Of a stretch of DNA of 64,000 bases, positions 52,867 through 61,064 are shown piece after piece. The DNA is from Saprospira grandis (GTDB taxonomy: Bacteria; Bacteroidota; Bacteroidia; Chitinophagales; Saprospiraceae). The notes under the pieces were generated by a model, which saw only the letters and a program-made list of their open reading frames with translations, had not been told where the DNA came from and made no database searches. A program made the translations under genes and the position numbers. The stretch spans positions 1,902,501 through 1,966,500 of the forward strand of contig NZ_CP110854.1 in assembly GCF_027594745.1 (NCBI RefSeq), in the 5' to 3' direction. Position 1 is the stretch's first letter. Every line of letters begins with the position of its first letter.

Positions 52867-53405
52867 AATTTATCTTGTTGGTTGATAAATGGATTATGAT
52901 AATACAACCCACAACTGGGGCAAGCAGTTAGCTCATCAGCTGTATTTACCTCCCAACTCTCTGTACAAGCAGGACAAAATAACCAACTCATCTTTGGATC
53001 TAAGATGATGGCTGGCTCTTCACTAAGCCTATAGTTGGGGGATGGAAAAAACTCTGGGAATCGTTCCTTTAATAGCTTGATGGCTTTTGCTTCATCCGCT
53101 ATAGATACGCCTCCATCGCCCCAATAGTCTGTCCAAAAACTTGGATAGGCAATACATTCAGGACAAAGCACTAGCCCTCCAGAGTCATCCTTGAAAAGGA
53201 TATAATCCTCATCAATACTGCTGTCAATTACGTCAAAATCTGCGATTGGATAAATAGCTGTATTCACATCAGCTTCATCACGGAATAATCGGTAGCTGCC
53301 TTCATATTTATCATTTTTCCTGGAATAAAAATTAACTGCAACCACTTTATAAGTCTGTCCTTTAGTTAGTCCAGGCGTTCCTTTCCCTATATACTTTACA
53401 ATCAT
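52863..53405 (-). CDS. immunity-like protein with SH3-like head and zinc ribbon (C)
   Basis: A 180-residue protein. An N-terminal SH3-like fold (MIVKYIGKGTPGLTKGQTYK, VVAVNFYSRKNDKYEGSYRL; residues 1-70) resembles small immunity proteins with a 'GKTY.V' start. The middle has a CPEC pair (VLCPECIAYPSFWTDYWGDG). The last ~45 residues repeat the ribbon of proteins A and B almost exactly (SEEPAIILDPKMSWLFCPAC, then CPSCGLYYHNPFI). So one ribbon module serves different heads. First gene of the block 53405-51785. Confidence 0.6.
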   Translation of the reverse strand: MIVKYIGKGTPGLTKGQTYKVVAVNFYSRKNDKYEGSYRLFRDEADVNTAIYPIADFDVIDSSIDEDYILFKDDSGGLVLCPECIAYPSFWTDYWGDGGVSIADEAKAIKLLKERFPEFFPSPNYRLSEEPAIILDPKMSWLFCPACTESWEVNTADELTACPSCGLYYHNPFINQQDKL

Positions 53406-53423
53406 AGATAAAATCTTTGGAAG

Positions 53424-53440
53424 CTGTTTAAAATTTTGTG
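53424..53440. mobile_element. 17-bp remnant of an insertion-element end
   Basis: CTGTTTAAAATTTTGTG is identical to the right end of the mini-element at 13367-13495. Only one end is present. Confidence 0.4.
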
Positions 53441-53444
53441 CTTA

Positions 53445-53576
53445 GCAGGCGGCGAAGCCGCCGCAGGCCTAGCGATGTGCAGCAGTGGCCGTCAGGCCAG
53501 ACCCAGCCAGCTTGCTGGCGCAGGGCCGAGCGATCAGCGAGCTGCGAAACGTAGCGCCCGCCGCAGCGGAGGCCCC
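53445..53576 (+). repeat. dispersed intergenic element, type 1 (copy R)
   Basis: GGCGGC-gaa-GCCGCC, GGCCTAGCGATGTGCAGCAG, TGGCC-gtca-GGCCA, GCCAGC-tt-GCTGGC, GCAGGGCCGAGCGATCAGCG, GCCCGCCgcaGCGG and pole GAGGCCCC, 4 nt from the TAG of the symporter gene. Confidence 0.8.
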
Positions 53577-53580
53577 TCCC

Positions 53581-55491
53581 CTACTTCTTTCTTTGCAAAA
53601 GATAAAGGACAAGCAGGGCCAAAAGGGCCGTTCCTCCGAAAATTGCCGCCTCGGTATAGGCCAAAAACAGTAATTTGCCCACCGCAAAAAGTAGGCTGTA
53701 GGTCAGGACAATAGCCGCCAACCATTGGCCCAATAAAGAAAGTAAAGGGCGGTTATTGCTCTTTATGCCCAAGCCCGACCAATCGCCTAGGGGACGGACT
53801 TTCTGATAAAAAGCTTGAAGCACTTTTGGGTCGGTAGCCGGAGTGAAAATCATGACCAGCAACCAACTTATAGTGGTAAATAGGACCGTTGTGGGCAGGG
53901 CCTCCTCAAAGGGGACCTCATAATAGAAAAAGGGAATGCTAATCAAGGCGGGGGCAATCATGGCCGTCAGCTCGGCCCAAGCATTGATGCGCCACCAATA
54001 CCAACGGAGAATGAGGAGCAAGCCCAAGCCCGCTCCAGCTTGTAAAATAAAGGCCCAAGCGCCAGAGATTTGCTCAATGAAGAGGCTGATGCCTGCGGCC
54101 GCCAAGGCCAAGAGAATATTGAGCAAACGAGAGATCCAAACGTAGTGTCCCTCCGTCTGTTGAGGCTGCAAAAAACGCTTATAAAAGTCATGCACCAAAT
54201 AACCTGCGCCCCAATTCAACTGCGTAGAGACCGTACTCAAATAAGCCGCTAAAAAGGCCACGAGCAGCAGCCCCAAAAGACCCGGCGGTAAGAAGTCGCG
54301 CATAGCCATCACATAACCTTGGCGATAAGAAAGTTGATAATCTATGGCTGAGGCCAGCTTGAGATTTTCGGCAGCAGCAGCGGTTAGTGCCTGGCGAAAA
54401 GCAGGCAATTGGGCCAATAATTCAGGAGATTTTGCGCTCAGATCGGCCTTTTCATCCAGCACTTCTTGGGCGGTCCAGCCCGCTTCTACAAACTGATTAT
54501 ACTGCTGTTTCAGGGGCCCCTCAGGCAATTGGGGGGGCAAAGCATAGAGCAAAATAGCCGCCAAGCCCACCAAAATCCAAGGCCAAGGCCGCAAGCAATA
54601 ATGCGCCATCTGAAAGAGCAAGCTGGCCGATTGAGCGGCCTTCTCGCTGCCTGTGCTCATCATCCTTTGGGCGGTATAACCGCCCCCACCTGGCTCGGCG
54701 CCGGGGTACCAACTGGCCCACCACAAAATGCCCAAATAGGCAATAAAAGAACTAATGCCAAAGTAGAGACCAGAGCCCTCTTTTTGGGTAGAGGGAAAGA
54801 AATCGAGTAGGGCGGGATCTTGCGCTTTAAGCTGGCTAGTGAGTCCCGACAAGCCCCCAATTTCTGGCTGATCCAAAACCACATAGGCCAAAATAATACA
54901 GCCCAAAATGGCCACCACAAACTGCAGCGCATCCGTAACAGCCACCCCCAAAAGGCCCGCCACAGCCGAATAAACAGCCCCCAAAAGCAGTAAACCTAAG
55001 GTATAAAGAAAGGCCATACCTTCGGTCAGGCCAAAAATCCCTTGCAAAAGAGAGCTCATGGCCAAATTGACCCAAGCCAAGATGATAATATTGAGAAAAA
55101 GGCCCAGATAAATGGCCTTAAAGCCCCTTAAAAAGCGGGCAGCGGGACCGCTATAGCGCAGCTCGATAAACTCCACCTCCGTCAAAACCCCAGAGTGTTG
55201 CCAAAGGGGCGCAAAAAAGAAGGTCGTCAGCATTCCCCCCGCCAAAAAGTTCCACCAGAGCCAGTTGCCCGAAACCCCGTTTTGGCCCACCAATTCGGCC
55301 ACCGCCAAGGGCGTATCTGCGGCAAAAGTAGTGGCCACCATCGACAAACCCGCCAGCCACCAAGGCAGCTTTCGGTTGCCCAAAAAAAAAGCCTCTAGGC
55401 TCTTGCCCGATTGCCGCCCATAAGAAAGCCCTAGGGCAATAATGAGGAGCAAAAAGCCAATAATGACTCCCCAGTCTAAAGTTGTCAGCAT
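53581..55491 (-). CDS. sodium:solute symporter (SSS family)
   Basis: A 636-residue inner-membrane protein with about 14 hydrophobic helices. Early SSS features: LGLSYGRQSGKSLEAFFLGN, RKLPWWLAGLSMVATTFAAD (the family's 'W...G.S..AT.FA.DTP' helix) and ELVGQNGVSGNWLWWNFLAG. GGGGYTAQRMMSTGSEKAAQ in the fourth-fifth region and GLLGLLLVAFLAAYLSTVST QLNW near the middle fit Na+-coupled symporters. Substrate (sugar, amino acid or other) cannot be told. The last helix ends LLALLVLYLLQRKK. A short divergent promoter region of 62 bp separates it from the TPR gene; its TAG abuts copy R. Confidence 0.9.
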   Translation of the reverse strand: MLTTLDWGVIIGFLLLIIALGLSYGRQSGKSLEAFFLGNRKLPWWLAGLSMVATTFAADTPLAVAELVGQNGVSGNWLWWNFLAGGMLTTFFFAPLWQHSGVLTEVEFIELRYSGPAARFLRGFKAIYLGLFLNIIILAWVNLAMSSLLQGIFGLTEGMAFLYTLGLLLLGAVYSAVAGLLGVAVTDALQFVVAILGCIILAYVVLDQPEIGGLSGLTSQLKAQDPALLDFFPSTQKEGSGLYFGISSFIAYLGILWWASWYPGAEPGGGGYTAQRMMSTGSEKAAQSASLLFQMAHYCLRPWPWILVGLAAILLYALPPQLPEGPLKQQYNQFVEAGWTAQEVLDEKADLSAKSPELLAQLPAFRQALTAAAAENLKLASAIDYQLSYRQGYVMAMRDFLPPGLLGLLLVAFLAAYLSTVSTQLNWGAGYLVHDFYKRFLQPQQTEGHYVWISRLLNILLALAAAGISLFIEQISGAWAFILQAGAGLGLLLILRWYWWRINAWAELTAMIAPALISIPFFYYEVPFEEALPTTVLFTTISWLLVMIFTPATDPKVLQAFYQKVRPLGDWSGLGIKSNNRPLLSLLGQWLAAIVLTYSLLFAVGKLLFLAYTEAAIFGGTALLALLVLYLLQRKK

Positions 55492-55553
55492 AATTTTATA
55501 GATTTAACAGCCTTTCGTAGAAAAGCCTTAATTTAGGCCACAAAATAACTGTT

Positions 55554-56435
55554 ATGGAAAGATTCTATACCCAAATAAAAAAATTTGACCAGCTGGCAGA
55601 GCAGGAAGACTACTATGCCGCCCTTGTTGCTGGCCAAGAAGCCTTTGAGATTTTGCTCTATAGCGATGATGATCCCGTAGTGGTAGAACCCGCCCTGATT
55701 GGGGCCATTGACCGTCTTCAGCGATTTATTGGGCAGTTGGTCCAACTACCCGAAATTGAGGAGAATGAATATGTAGAAGAGGTGTTGGCCCAAATGAAGG
55801 CCGAGCTATCTGCCTATATCGCCGATGAATCGGAAGCCGAGGACCTCGGTATGGCCATTGTCGAATTGGCCCGCCTGACGCATTACCTCAAGGGGGCTGC
55901 CGATTATCTCAAGATGGAAAATCTGCCTTTGGGCCAAAATGCAGAGCCCAAACTCATCATTGCGGTTCAGGAAGATGGCAGTATGCAGCTCTATGGCCGC
56001 ATGGCCGAGGACGGACTCAGCCAGGAAGAGGCCCAAGCCATGATGCAGCGCTTTCAGCAGTTGCTCTCTCCAGATGCCGAGGAAAGTGACCTCAGCCAAT
56101 TGCTCAATCTAGCCGCCCAACTGATGGTCAAAGGCGCGCTGGAGGAGGCCAAACAGGCCTATTGGCAAATTCAAGAGCAGTATCCCGACTATCAGGCGCA
56201 ATGCCAAACGGGACTAGGCGCCTGCGCCTACTACCAAGAAAATTTTGAGCAGGCCATCGAGCATTATTTGTTGGCTCTAGAGGCTGGCGAATCGGAAGAT
56301 CGCTGCGCCTATAATGTCTCGGAAAGCTGCCAGGCACTCATTTTTGCCACAAATGACCGCAACGAAAAAATGAAATGGGTCTACTTCTTCAAAGAGCATT
56401 TTCCCGAAATCGATCAGCAGTTTGAGCTGGATTAA
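55554..56435 (+). CDS. TPR-containing hypothetical protein
   Basis: A 293-residue soluble acidic protein. The N-terminal part (ERFYTQIKKFDQLAEQEDYY) is helical; the C-terminal half has at least two tetratricopeptide-like repeats (LMVKGALEEAKQAYWQIQEQ and LGACAYYQENFEQAIEHYLL). No catalytic motif or signal. It probably binds another protein. Divergent from the symporter; copy S starts 14 nt after its stop. Confidence 0.65.
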   Translation: MERFYTQIKKFDQLAEQEDYYAALVAGQEAFEILLYSDDDPVVVEPALIGAIDRLQRFIGQLVQLPEIEENEYVEEVLAQMKAELSAYIADESEAEDLGMAIVELARLTHYLKGAADYLKMENLPLGQNAEPKLIIAVQEDGSMQLYGRMAEDGLSQEEAQAMMQRFQQLLSPDAEESDLSQLLNLAAQLMVKGALEEAKQAYWQIQEQYPDYQAQCQTGLGACAYYQENFEQAIEHYLLALEAGESEDRCAYNVSESCQALIFATNDRNEKMKWVYFFKEHFPEIDQQFELD

Positions 56436-56449
56436 GTAGGCTGTATTTT

Positions 56450-56575
56450 GGGGCTGCCCCGCCCTTTGGGCGGGTCGGGCTGTACCGCAGCTCGCAAGTC
56501 TGCTCGGCCCATCGCTTTTTCGCTTTGCTCAAAAGCTCGGTCTGGCCTTCGGCCACTGCTATCCATCCCTCAGCC
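56450..56575 (-). repeat. dispersed intergenic element, type 2 (copy S)
   Basis: Minus reading: GGCTGAGGGATGGATAGCAG, TGGCC-gaa-GGCCA, GAGCttttgagcaaagcgAAA stem, GGGCCGAGCAGACTTGCGAG, CCCGCC-caaa-GGCGGG and pole GGCAGCCCC. A further TGGCGAAGCCA-type palindrome follows to 56600. Confidence 0.8.
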
Positions 56576-56603
56576 TGCGCTGGCTTCGCCAGCTGCTGGA
56601 CCA

Positions 56604-56640
56604 AAAAAGGGGCGGTTGATTTTGATCAACCGCCCCTTTG
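56604..56640 (-). terminator. terminator of the nucleoid-associated protein gene
   Basis: AAAGGGGCGGTTGA / TCAACCGCCCCTTT, with an A-run giving T on the minus strand, 17 nt after the stop. Confidence 0.85.
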
Positions 56641-56656
56641 CTATGTCTTCTTGGAC

Positions 56657-57727
56657 CTATTTCTCTTCATTAAAGTAGAGCTTATAGTAGTACATGCCTT
56701 TTTCCTCATCAAAGCCCTTTTGGAGGAGGCCCTCCTCTTGGGCTTGGGCCGATTGGACCTTAATCTCCATTTGGCTATCGAGCTGAATCACTCGCTTAAA
56801 AGAGCGGGCCGCCTTCTTTACCGCGGGCGTAGCAATAAAGAAAGGTTCTTCCTCTACATCCTCTAAGCCCACCTTTTCTTGATACTGCTGTTTGTAGCTA
56901 TTAAACTGCTCTTTCTTCTCTTCATTGTCCTCAAAAATTTGCTCCACAAACTCCTCCGCATCAAAGCTATCTTGGGTCTCAAAATACTCCAAAGACTTAT
57001 TGAGGAAAGCCACTTGCTCCTGCTTTTCTTCGGCCTCAAATTGTTGCTTGCCAAAGTCCTTACACATCTTGAGATAGGTCTGTGTATAAAAGAGCTCATC
57101 TTGCAGCTGCGTAATTTGCAAAAACTCATCTCGCCAATACTTAGCCTCCGAGCTTTTGAGGTCGACAGAAGCTACTCTAAAACCACTTTCGGCTTCTATA
57201 TTAAAGACCAAGCAGCCCTTATCCATTTTCTTGAGGTCTACCCCCTCTTCAAAATAAAAGGTCCAGTCTTCTTCCTCGTCTAACCGAAGCTTGAGAAACT
57301 GCTCCTTATTTTCTGTTTTGAAAATACCAATGGCTTCCACCAATTCGTCATTGACCAAAATGTCTTCAAAATAGACCAGATAGAACTCTCCGCCCTTAAT
57401 TTTGGGGTGGTTGGAGCAATTGTAGAGCTGCTGCAACATCAAAACCGATTGTTCATAAAAGGTCTCGGCATCGGCCTGTTCAAAAATGGCTTTGCAGTAG
57501 CTAAAGATTTCATTCATCTCTAGCTCGCTAGCATGATTAAACTGATAAAACTCTTCAAACTTGAAAGAGCCCAAAAAGAAGTCTTGCAACTGTTCTTTTT
57601 GTTCGGCCTGAGGGAGGGGCAGCAATTTGCTAGCGACCTTCATGCCCTCATCTCGGCTTTTGTTGCCTAGGCGATGTAGGGCCAAACGGCGCATTTGTAT
57701 TTCGGATAAAACGACTTCGGTATCCAT
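56657..57727 (-). CDS. nucleoid-associated protein, NdpA/YejK family
   Basis: A 356-residue acidic protein. The N-terminal SEIQMRRLALHRLGNKSRDE and mid FFLGSFKFEEFYQFNH, then YNCSNHPKIKGGEFYLVYFE, a segment shared with the 37-kDa nucleoid-associated protein family (PF04245), and a Glu-rich C-terminal half. In E. coli the member binds DNA; this Bacteroidota version is more acidic and its DNA binding is not proven. It has a TAnnTTTG promoter with a short leader and a strong terminator. Its function in the cell is unclear. Confidence 0.8.
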   Translation of the reverse strand: MDTEVVLSEIQMRRLALHRLGNKSRDEGMKVASKLLPLPQAEQKEQLQDFFLGSFKFEEFYQFNHASELEMNEIFSYCKAIFEQADAETFYEQSVLMLQQLYNCSNHPKIKGGEFYLVYFEDILVNDELVEAIGIFKTENKEQFLKLRLDEEEDWTFYFEEGVDLKKMDKGCLVFNIEAESGFRVASVDLKSSEAKYWRDEFLQITQLQDELFYTQTYLKMCKDFGKQQFEAEEKQEQVAFLNKSLEYFETQDSFDAEEFVEQIFEDNEEKKEQFNSYKQQYQEKVGLEDVEEEPFFIATPAVKKAARSFKRVIQLDSQMEIKVQSAQAQEEGLLQKGFDEEKGMYYYKLYFNEEK

Positions 57728-57743
57728 AGTTATTTGTTTTGGG

Positions 57744-57751
57744 CAAAGATA
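57744..57751 (-). promoter_or_regulatory. -7 element of the nucleoid-associated protein gene
   Basis: TATCTTTG on the minus strand, 17 nt before ATG 57727, so the leader is only about 10 nt. Confidence 0.65.
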
Positions 57752-57772
57752 AGGCTTTATTCCCTGCGGCGC

Positions 57773-57808
57773 ATAAAAAAAGTCCCGCTTCCTTTTCAGA
57801 AAGCGAGA
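57773..57808 (-). terminator. minus-strand terminator in an AT-rich gap
   Basis: GTCTCGCTTTC / GGAAGCGGGAC stem with seven T. It may end the transcript of the HEAT-cyclophilin gene (stop 58231), over 400 nt away, or of an untranslated RNA in between. Confidence 0.65.
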
Positions 57809-58065
57809 CCCACACTATAAGAACACCCAATTAAAACCTTTAAAATCTTTTTGATCAGATTTCATTTTTTCGTCAAAAGCTATGCCAAGCAATAGCTTTT
57901 TTATTCACTCAATCCTTAAAGGATTGTTAGTTGTATTATTACTTTTCTAGATAAGTTCCACCAATAACGGTGCCTAATTAAGCTTTGTTTTATACCCAAA
58001 GCTTAAAATATTGTTAATCTAAACTAAAAAGAGAATAACGAAACTTTTAGTTGAAACTGGGCCAT
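57808..58065. other. palindrome-rich AT-rich gap, possible small RNA
   Basis: No gene. Perfect inverted repeats: CAATCCTT-a-AAGGATTG (57910-57926), AAGCTTTG-N9-CAAAGCTT (57980-58004), and AAAAGCTAT-N8-ATAGCTTTT followed by a T-run on the plus strand (57875-57903), a second terminator pointing the other way from 57773. Two opposing terminators around unannotated sequence suggest one or two small RNAs. No clear TAnnTTTG was found. Confidence 0.4.
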
Positions 58066-58073
58066 TTTGCGGC

Positions 58074-58226
58074 AAGCAGGGCGCGAAGCGCCCGCAGGCT
58101 GAGGGATGGACAGCAGTGGCCCAAAGGGCCAGACCCAGCAAAATGAGCGCAGCGAATTTTGCGCAGGGCCGAGCGAACAGCGAGCTGCGAAACAGCCCGA
58201 CCCGAGCGCAGCGAGTGGGCAGCCCC
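58074..58226 (+). repeat. dispersed intergenic element, type 2 (copy T)
   Basis: GGGCGC-gaa-GCGCCC, GCAGGCTGAGGGATGGACAG, TGGCCC-aaa-GGGCCA, CAGACCCAG, CAAAATgagcgcagcgAATT, GCAGGGCCGAGCGAACAGCG, CAGCCCGACCCGAGC and pole GGGCAGCCCC, 4 nt before the TAG of the HEAT-cyclophilin gene. Confidence 0.85.
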
Positions 58227-58230
58227 TCTC

Positions 58231-60273
58231 CTACAACAGCTTGGCCCGAATAATTTGATCTCCCAACTCTAGCTGATGCAACTGCTCTAGGCCTTCGATG
58301 ACCTGACCAAAGAGGGTATATTTTCCGTCTAAATGAATAGCGGGACTATGCGTGATGAAAAACTGGGCCGATTCGGTATCCTTGCCTGCCGAGGCCATGC
58401 CCACGGCTCCAGCTTGGCTGTAGCTTCTTTGGCTAAATTCCGAAACGATATTGAAGTTGAGACTGCCCCAACCATCGCCTCTAGGGCAGCCCGTTTGGGC
58501 CACAAAATTGGGCACTACCCGGTGAAAAGCCTTGCCATCATAGTAGCCCGCCTTGACCAACTGAATGAATTGGATGACGGTGGCGGGACATTCCTTGAGA
58601 TAGGTTTCAATTACAATTTTGCCTCGGCTGGTGGTAAGCTCTACCTTGGGTTTTTCGGGTAGGGCCTTAATCAATGCCCAATCGATTTCGGGAAATTTCT
58701 GCTTGGCATAGGGGCGCTCGGGGCTATTGCTGCCTTCAATATAATTGATGGCCCTTTGCAGCAGCATATGCGTTTCTAGGTCTCGGGGCAGTTGTAATTG
58801 GCTTTGGGCCGTTTTGAGAAAACTTGCATCGGGAAAAGCCTCTTTGAGTTTGAGGCTAGGCGTACTAATAGCGGTAGCCACTACGGCCAGGGCGCCGGGG
58901 TCGCCATCTTGGACCAATTTGCGGAGCAGTTGATGAAGTTCGCTGCGGGCGCGTTCTTTGCCCACCACCCCATGCACTAGGTCAAAATCGGGCAGGCCAC
59001 AAATGCTCACGAGCCCCTCGGCCACGGCAGATTTCACGATAGGCGAAACCTCCTGCAGGCTGTCGGCCGGAAAGGCCATTTGGCCCAACAAGCGATGGTT
59101 GAGCGCATAGCGGCCCAAGGCCTGCAAAAGCAATTGTTGTTCGTAGGGATTTTGGCTAGCCTTGGCCATTTGGGCCAATTTATTACTAATAAACTGCTTA
59201 GAGGGGCGGCGGTAGGCGGGCAATTTGGCCAAAGACGCCCCATAGAGCTCGGCCCGAATCGCCCAATCTATGCTATCGCTTCGCTCATCGGCCCATTTGA
59301 TGTAATTAAAGGCATCGCCCTCGGAGCCATATTGTCTAAAAAACTGCGCGGCCAATAATTGGACCTGTCGACTGGTATCTCGCAAAGCGCCATAGGCCAG
59401 ATTTCGGCTAGAGTCGTAGGGAAAATACTGCAATCCTCTCAAAATATTGGCCCGAACCCGATAATCCTCCTCTTCTTCAAAGGTCGTTTTTAGGGCCGAA
59501 AAAGCAGCTGGCGTCTTGGCCTTGGCTAGGGCCAAAACCAGAAACATCCGCATATTGGGGTCCTTTTCTTCTTGCACATTATTGATCAGTAGGTTCTCGT
59601 ATCGGCTCAGGTCTAGGCCCGCCACTCGGGCCAAATAATTGGCGGCAATAAAGCGGGCTTTTTTGGGCATCAGGCTATTGGCCAAATAATCGTTAATCAT
59701 TCGAGAGCTGCCTTCGGGTTGCACCATGCCCCGCAAAGCAAAGCGATAGAGGCCCAGCGCCAGCCCGTTGAGCAAGAGCGAATCTTGCAGGGCATAGGGT
59801 CTAGAAGTACAAAGGTCTTTGAGGTCCTTGGCATCTCCCGATCGGCCCACGGCTTCTAGAATACTGGCCAAAACAGCTCGGCTACTATCTTGCTGAAAGG
59901 CCTCGGCCAGATAGTCGGCGGCCTTGGCATTTTCGGTTTGCCCCAAAGCAAAAGCAGCCGCCATGCGCAGCTCCTCAGTGGGGTCGCCTAGGGCATCGGC
60001 CAAATGATCAATAGCGGCACTATCTTGCACCGAGGCTAGGGCCATAGCGGCCGCATATCGGTGGTCCAGATTATCCACGGCCAAATAGGTAATTAGGGCC
60101 TCGGTATTGGCCTTACCTTCTGCATTTCGCTTGGCACGGATATCAAAAATTTGCTGCAAAACGGCATCTTCCAAAGAGAGGTTTAGCTCTTCTTTTGGCA
60201 GCTCTTCGGGCCCGCCGCAGCTGGCCAAAACTAACAACATCAGGCCCAAAAGGGGCATATATAATTTCATCAT
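58231..60273 (-). CDS. HEAT-repeat/cyclophilin lipoprotein
   Basis: A 680-residue lipoprotein. Signal MMKLYMPLLGLMLLVLASCG with Cys of LASC at about residue 19. Residues ~45-500 are HEAT-like helix pairs (AAAMALASVQDSAAIDHLAD, AAAFALGQTENAKAADYLAE). The last ~160 residues are a cyclophilin-type peptidyl-prolyl isomerase: GKAFHRVVPNFVAQTG, AQFFITHSPAIHLDGKYTLF, both with the catalytic Arg and Phe/Gln set. This two-part layout recurs in Bacteroidota and suggests scaffolding of a folding enzyme near the outer membrane. ATG 60273 or 60270. It ends at a TAG beside copy T. Confidence 0.85.
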   Translation of the reverse strand: MMKLYMPLLGLMLLVLASCGGPEELPKEELNLSLEDAVLQQIFDIRAKRNAEGKANTEALITYLAVDNLDHRYAAAMALASVQDSAAIDHLADALGDPTEELRMAAAFALGQTENAKAADYLAEAFQQDSSRAVLASILEAVGRSGDAKDLKDLCTSRPYALQDSLLLNGLALGLYRFALRGMVQPEGSSRMINDYLANSLMPKKARFIAANYLARVAGLDLSRYENLLINNVQEEKDPNMRMFLVLALAKAKTPAAFSALKTTFEEEEDYRVRANILRGLQYFPYDSSRNLAYGALRDTSRQVQLLAAQFFRQYGSEGDAFNYIKWADERSDSIDWAIRAELYGASLAKLPAYRRPSKQFISNKLAQMAKASQNPYEQQLLLQALGRYALNHRLLGQMAFPADSLQEVSPIVKSAVAEGLVSICGLPDFDLVHGVVGKERARSELHQLLRKLVQDGDPGALAVVATAISTPSLKLKEAFPDASFLKTAQSQLQLPRDLETHMLLQRAINYIEGSNSPERPYAKQKFPEIDWALIKALPEKPKVELTTSRGKIVIETYLKECPATVIQFIQLVKAGYYDGKAFHRVVPNFVAQTGCPRGDGWGSLNFNIVSEFSQRSYSQAGAVGMASAGKDTESAQFFITHSPAIHLDGKYTLFGQVIEGLEQLHQLELGDQIIRAKLL

Positions 60274-60300
60274 GATTTGTATTAACTTCTGTATTTTTTT

Positions 60301-60431
60301 GGGGCTGCCCCTCCCTTCGGTCGGGTCGGGCTGTGCCGTGGCTCGCAGGTCTGCTCGGCCCTGCAGTTTTTTCGCTGCGCTCAAAAACTTGGGTCTGCGG
60401 CTATCGCCGCACCACTTTCCATCCCTCAGCC
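60301..60431 (-). repeat. dispersed intergenic element, type 2 (copy U)
   Basis: Minus reading: GGCTGAGGGATGGAAAG, TGCGGC-gata-GCCGCA, CAGACCCAAG, AGTTTTTgagcgcagcgAAA stem, GCAGGGCCGAGCAGACC, CCCGACCCGACC and pole GGCAGCCCC. The pole is 28 nt upstream of the cyclophilin lipoprotein start. Confidence 0.8.
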
Positions 60432-60490
60432 GATGGCAAGCTCTTGGTGCTAAGAGCTAAAAAAGAGGGCGATTGCTTCTCCATTGGCAA

Positions 60491-60518
60491 GAAAAAAGGG
60501 CCAATTTAGCCCTTCTTT
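60491..60518 (-). terminator. terminator of the gamma-CA-like gene
   Basis: GGGC-TAAATTG-GCCC stem with flanking A/T runs, minus strand, just after the stop. Confidence 0.6.
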
Positions 60519-60524
60519 TATTCT

Positions 60525-61049
60525 CTATTTTTCCTCCTCTTCATACCAGGAGGCATACATCATATAGGCCTCTGCAATGCGCTCAATCTCATTTTTGAAG
60601 AGCTCTGGAGAAAGAGATTTTATTTTTTTGGCGGGCACTCCCGCATAAACTGCATTAGATTCTAATTGGGCATTTTCTAAAATTAGGGCCCCAGCGGCAA
60701 TCAGGCAATTGTCGGGCACTACGGCATTATCCATAATAATGGCACCCATGCCCACCAGCACCTTGTTGCCAATCGTACAACCATGCACCAATGCCCGATG
60801 TCCAATAGAGACCGAATTACCAATTGTTGTTTTTGTTTTTTGGTAGGTACAGTGCACCACTGCCCCATCCTGAATATTCACCTTATTCCCAATTCGAATG
60901 CTATTCACATCGCCTCTGAGCACGGCCTGAAACCAGATACTACAGTCGTCGCCCATCTCAATATCTCCCGTGAGCGTAGCATTTTCGGCCAAAAAGCAGT
61001 TTTTACCCCAGCTGGGCGTCTTTCCTCTTACGGTTTTAATTAGCGCCAT
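60525..61049 (-). CDS. gamma-carbonic anhydrase-like protein
   Basis: A 174-residue left-handed beta-helix protein of the YrdA/PaaY/gamma-carbonic anhydrase group: repeated hexapeptide rungs (NATLTGDIEMGDDCSIWFQA, VNIQDGAVVHCTYQKTKTTI, SVSIGHRALVHGCTIGNKVL). The three zinc His are in VVHCT and GHRALVHGC. Such proteins bind metal at trimer interfaces; carbonic anhydrase activity is not certain for this subgroup. ATG 61049 gives MALIKTVRGK, better than 61058. It ends 16 bp before the lectin-like gene's... the two genes run the same way on the minus strand with 15 bp between them. Confidence 0.85.
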   Translation of the reverse strand: MALIKTVRGKTPSWGKNCFLAENATLTGDIEMGDDCSIWFQAVLRGDVNSIRIGNKVNIQDGAVVHCTYQKTKTTIGNSVSIGHRALVHGCTIGNKVLVGMGAIIMDNAVVPDNCLIAAGALILENAQLESNAVYAGVPAKKIKSLSPELFKNEIERIAEAYMMYASWYEEEEK

Positions 61050-61064
61050 AAACCCCAAATAATT

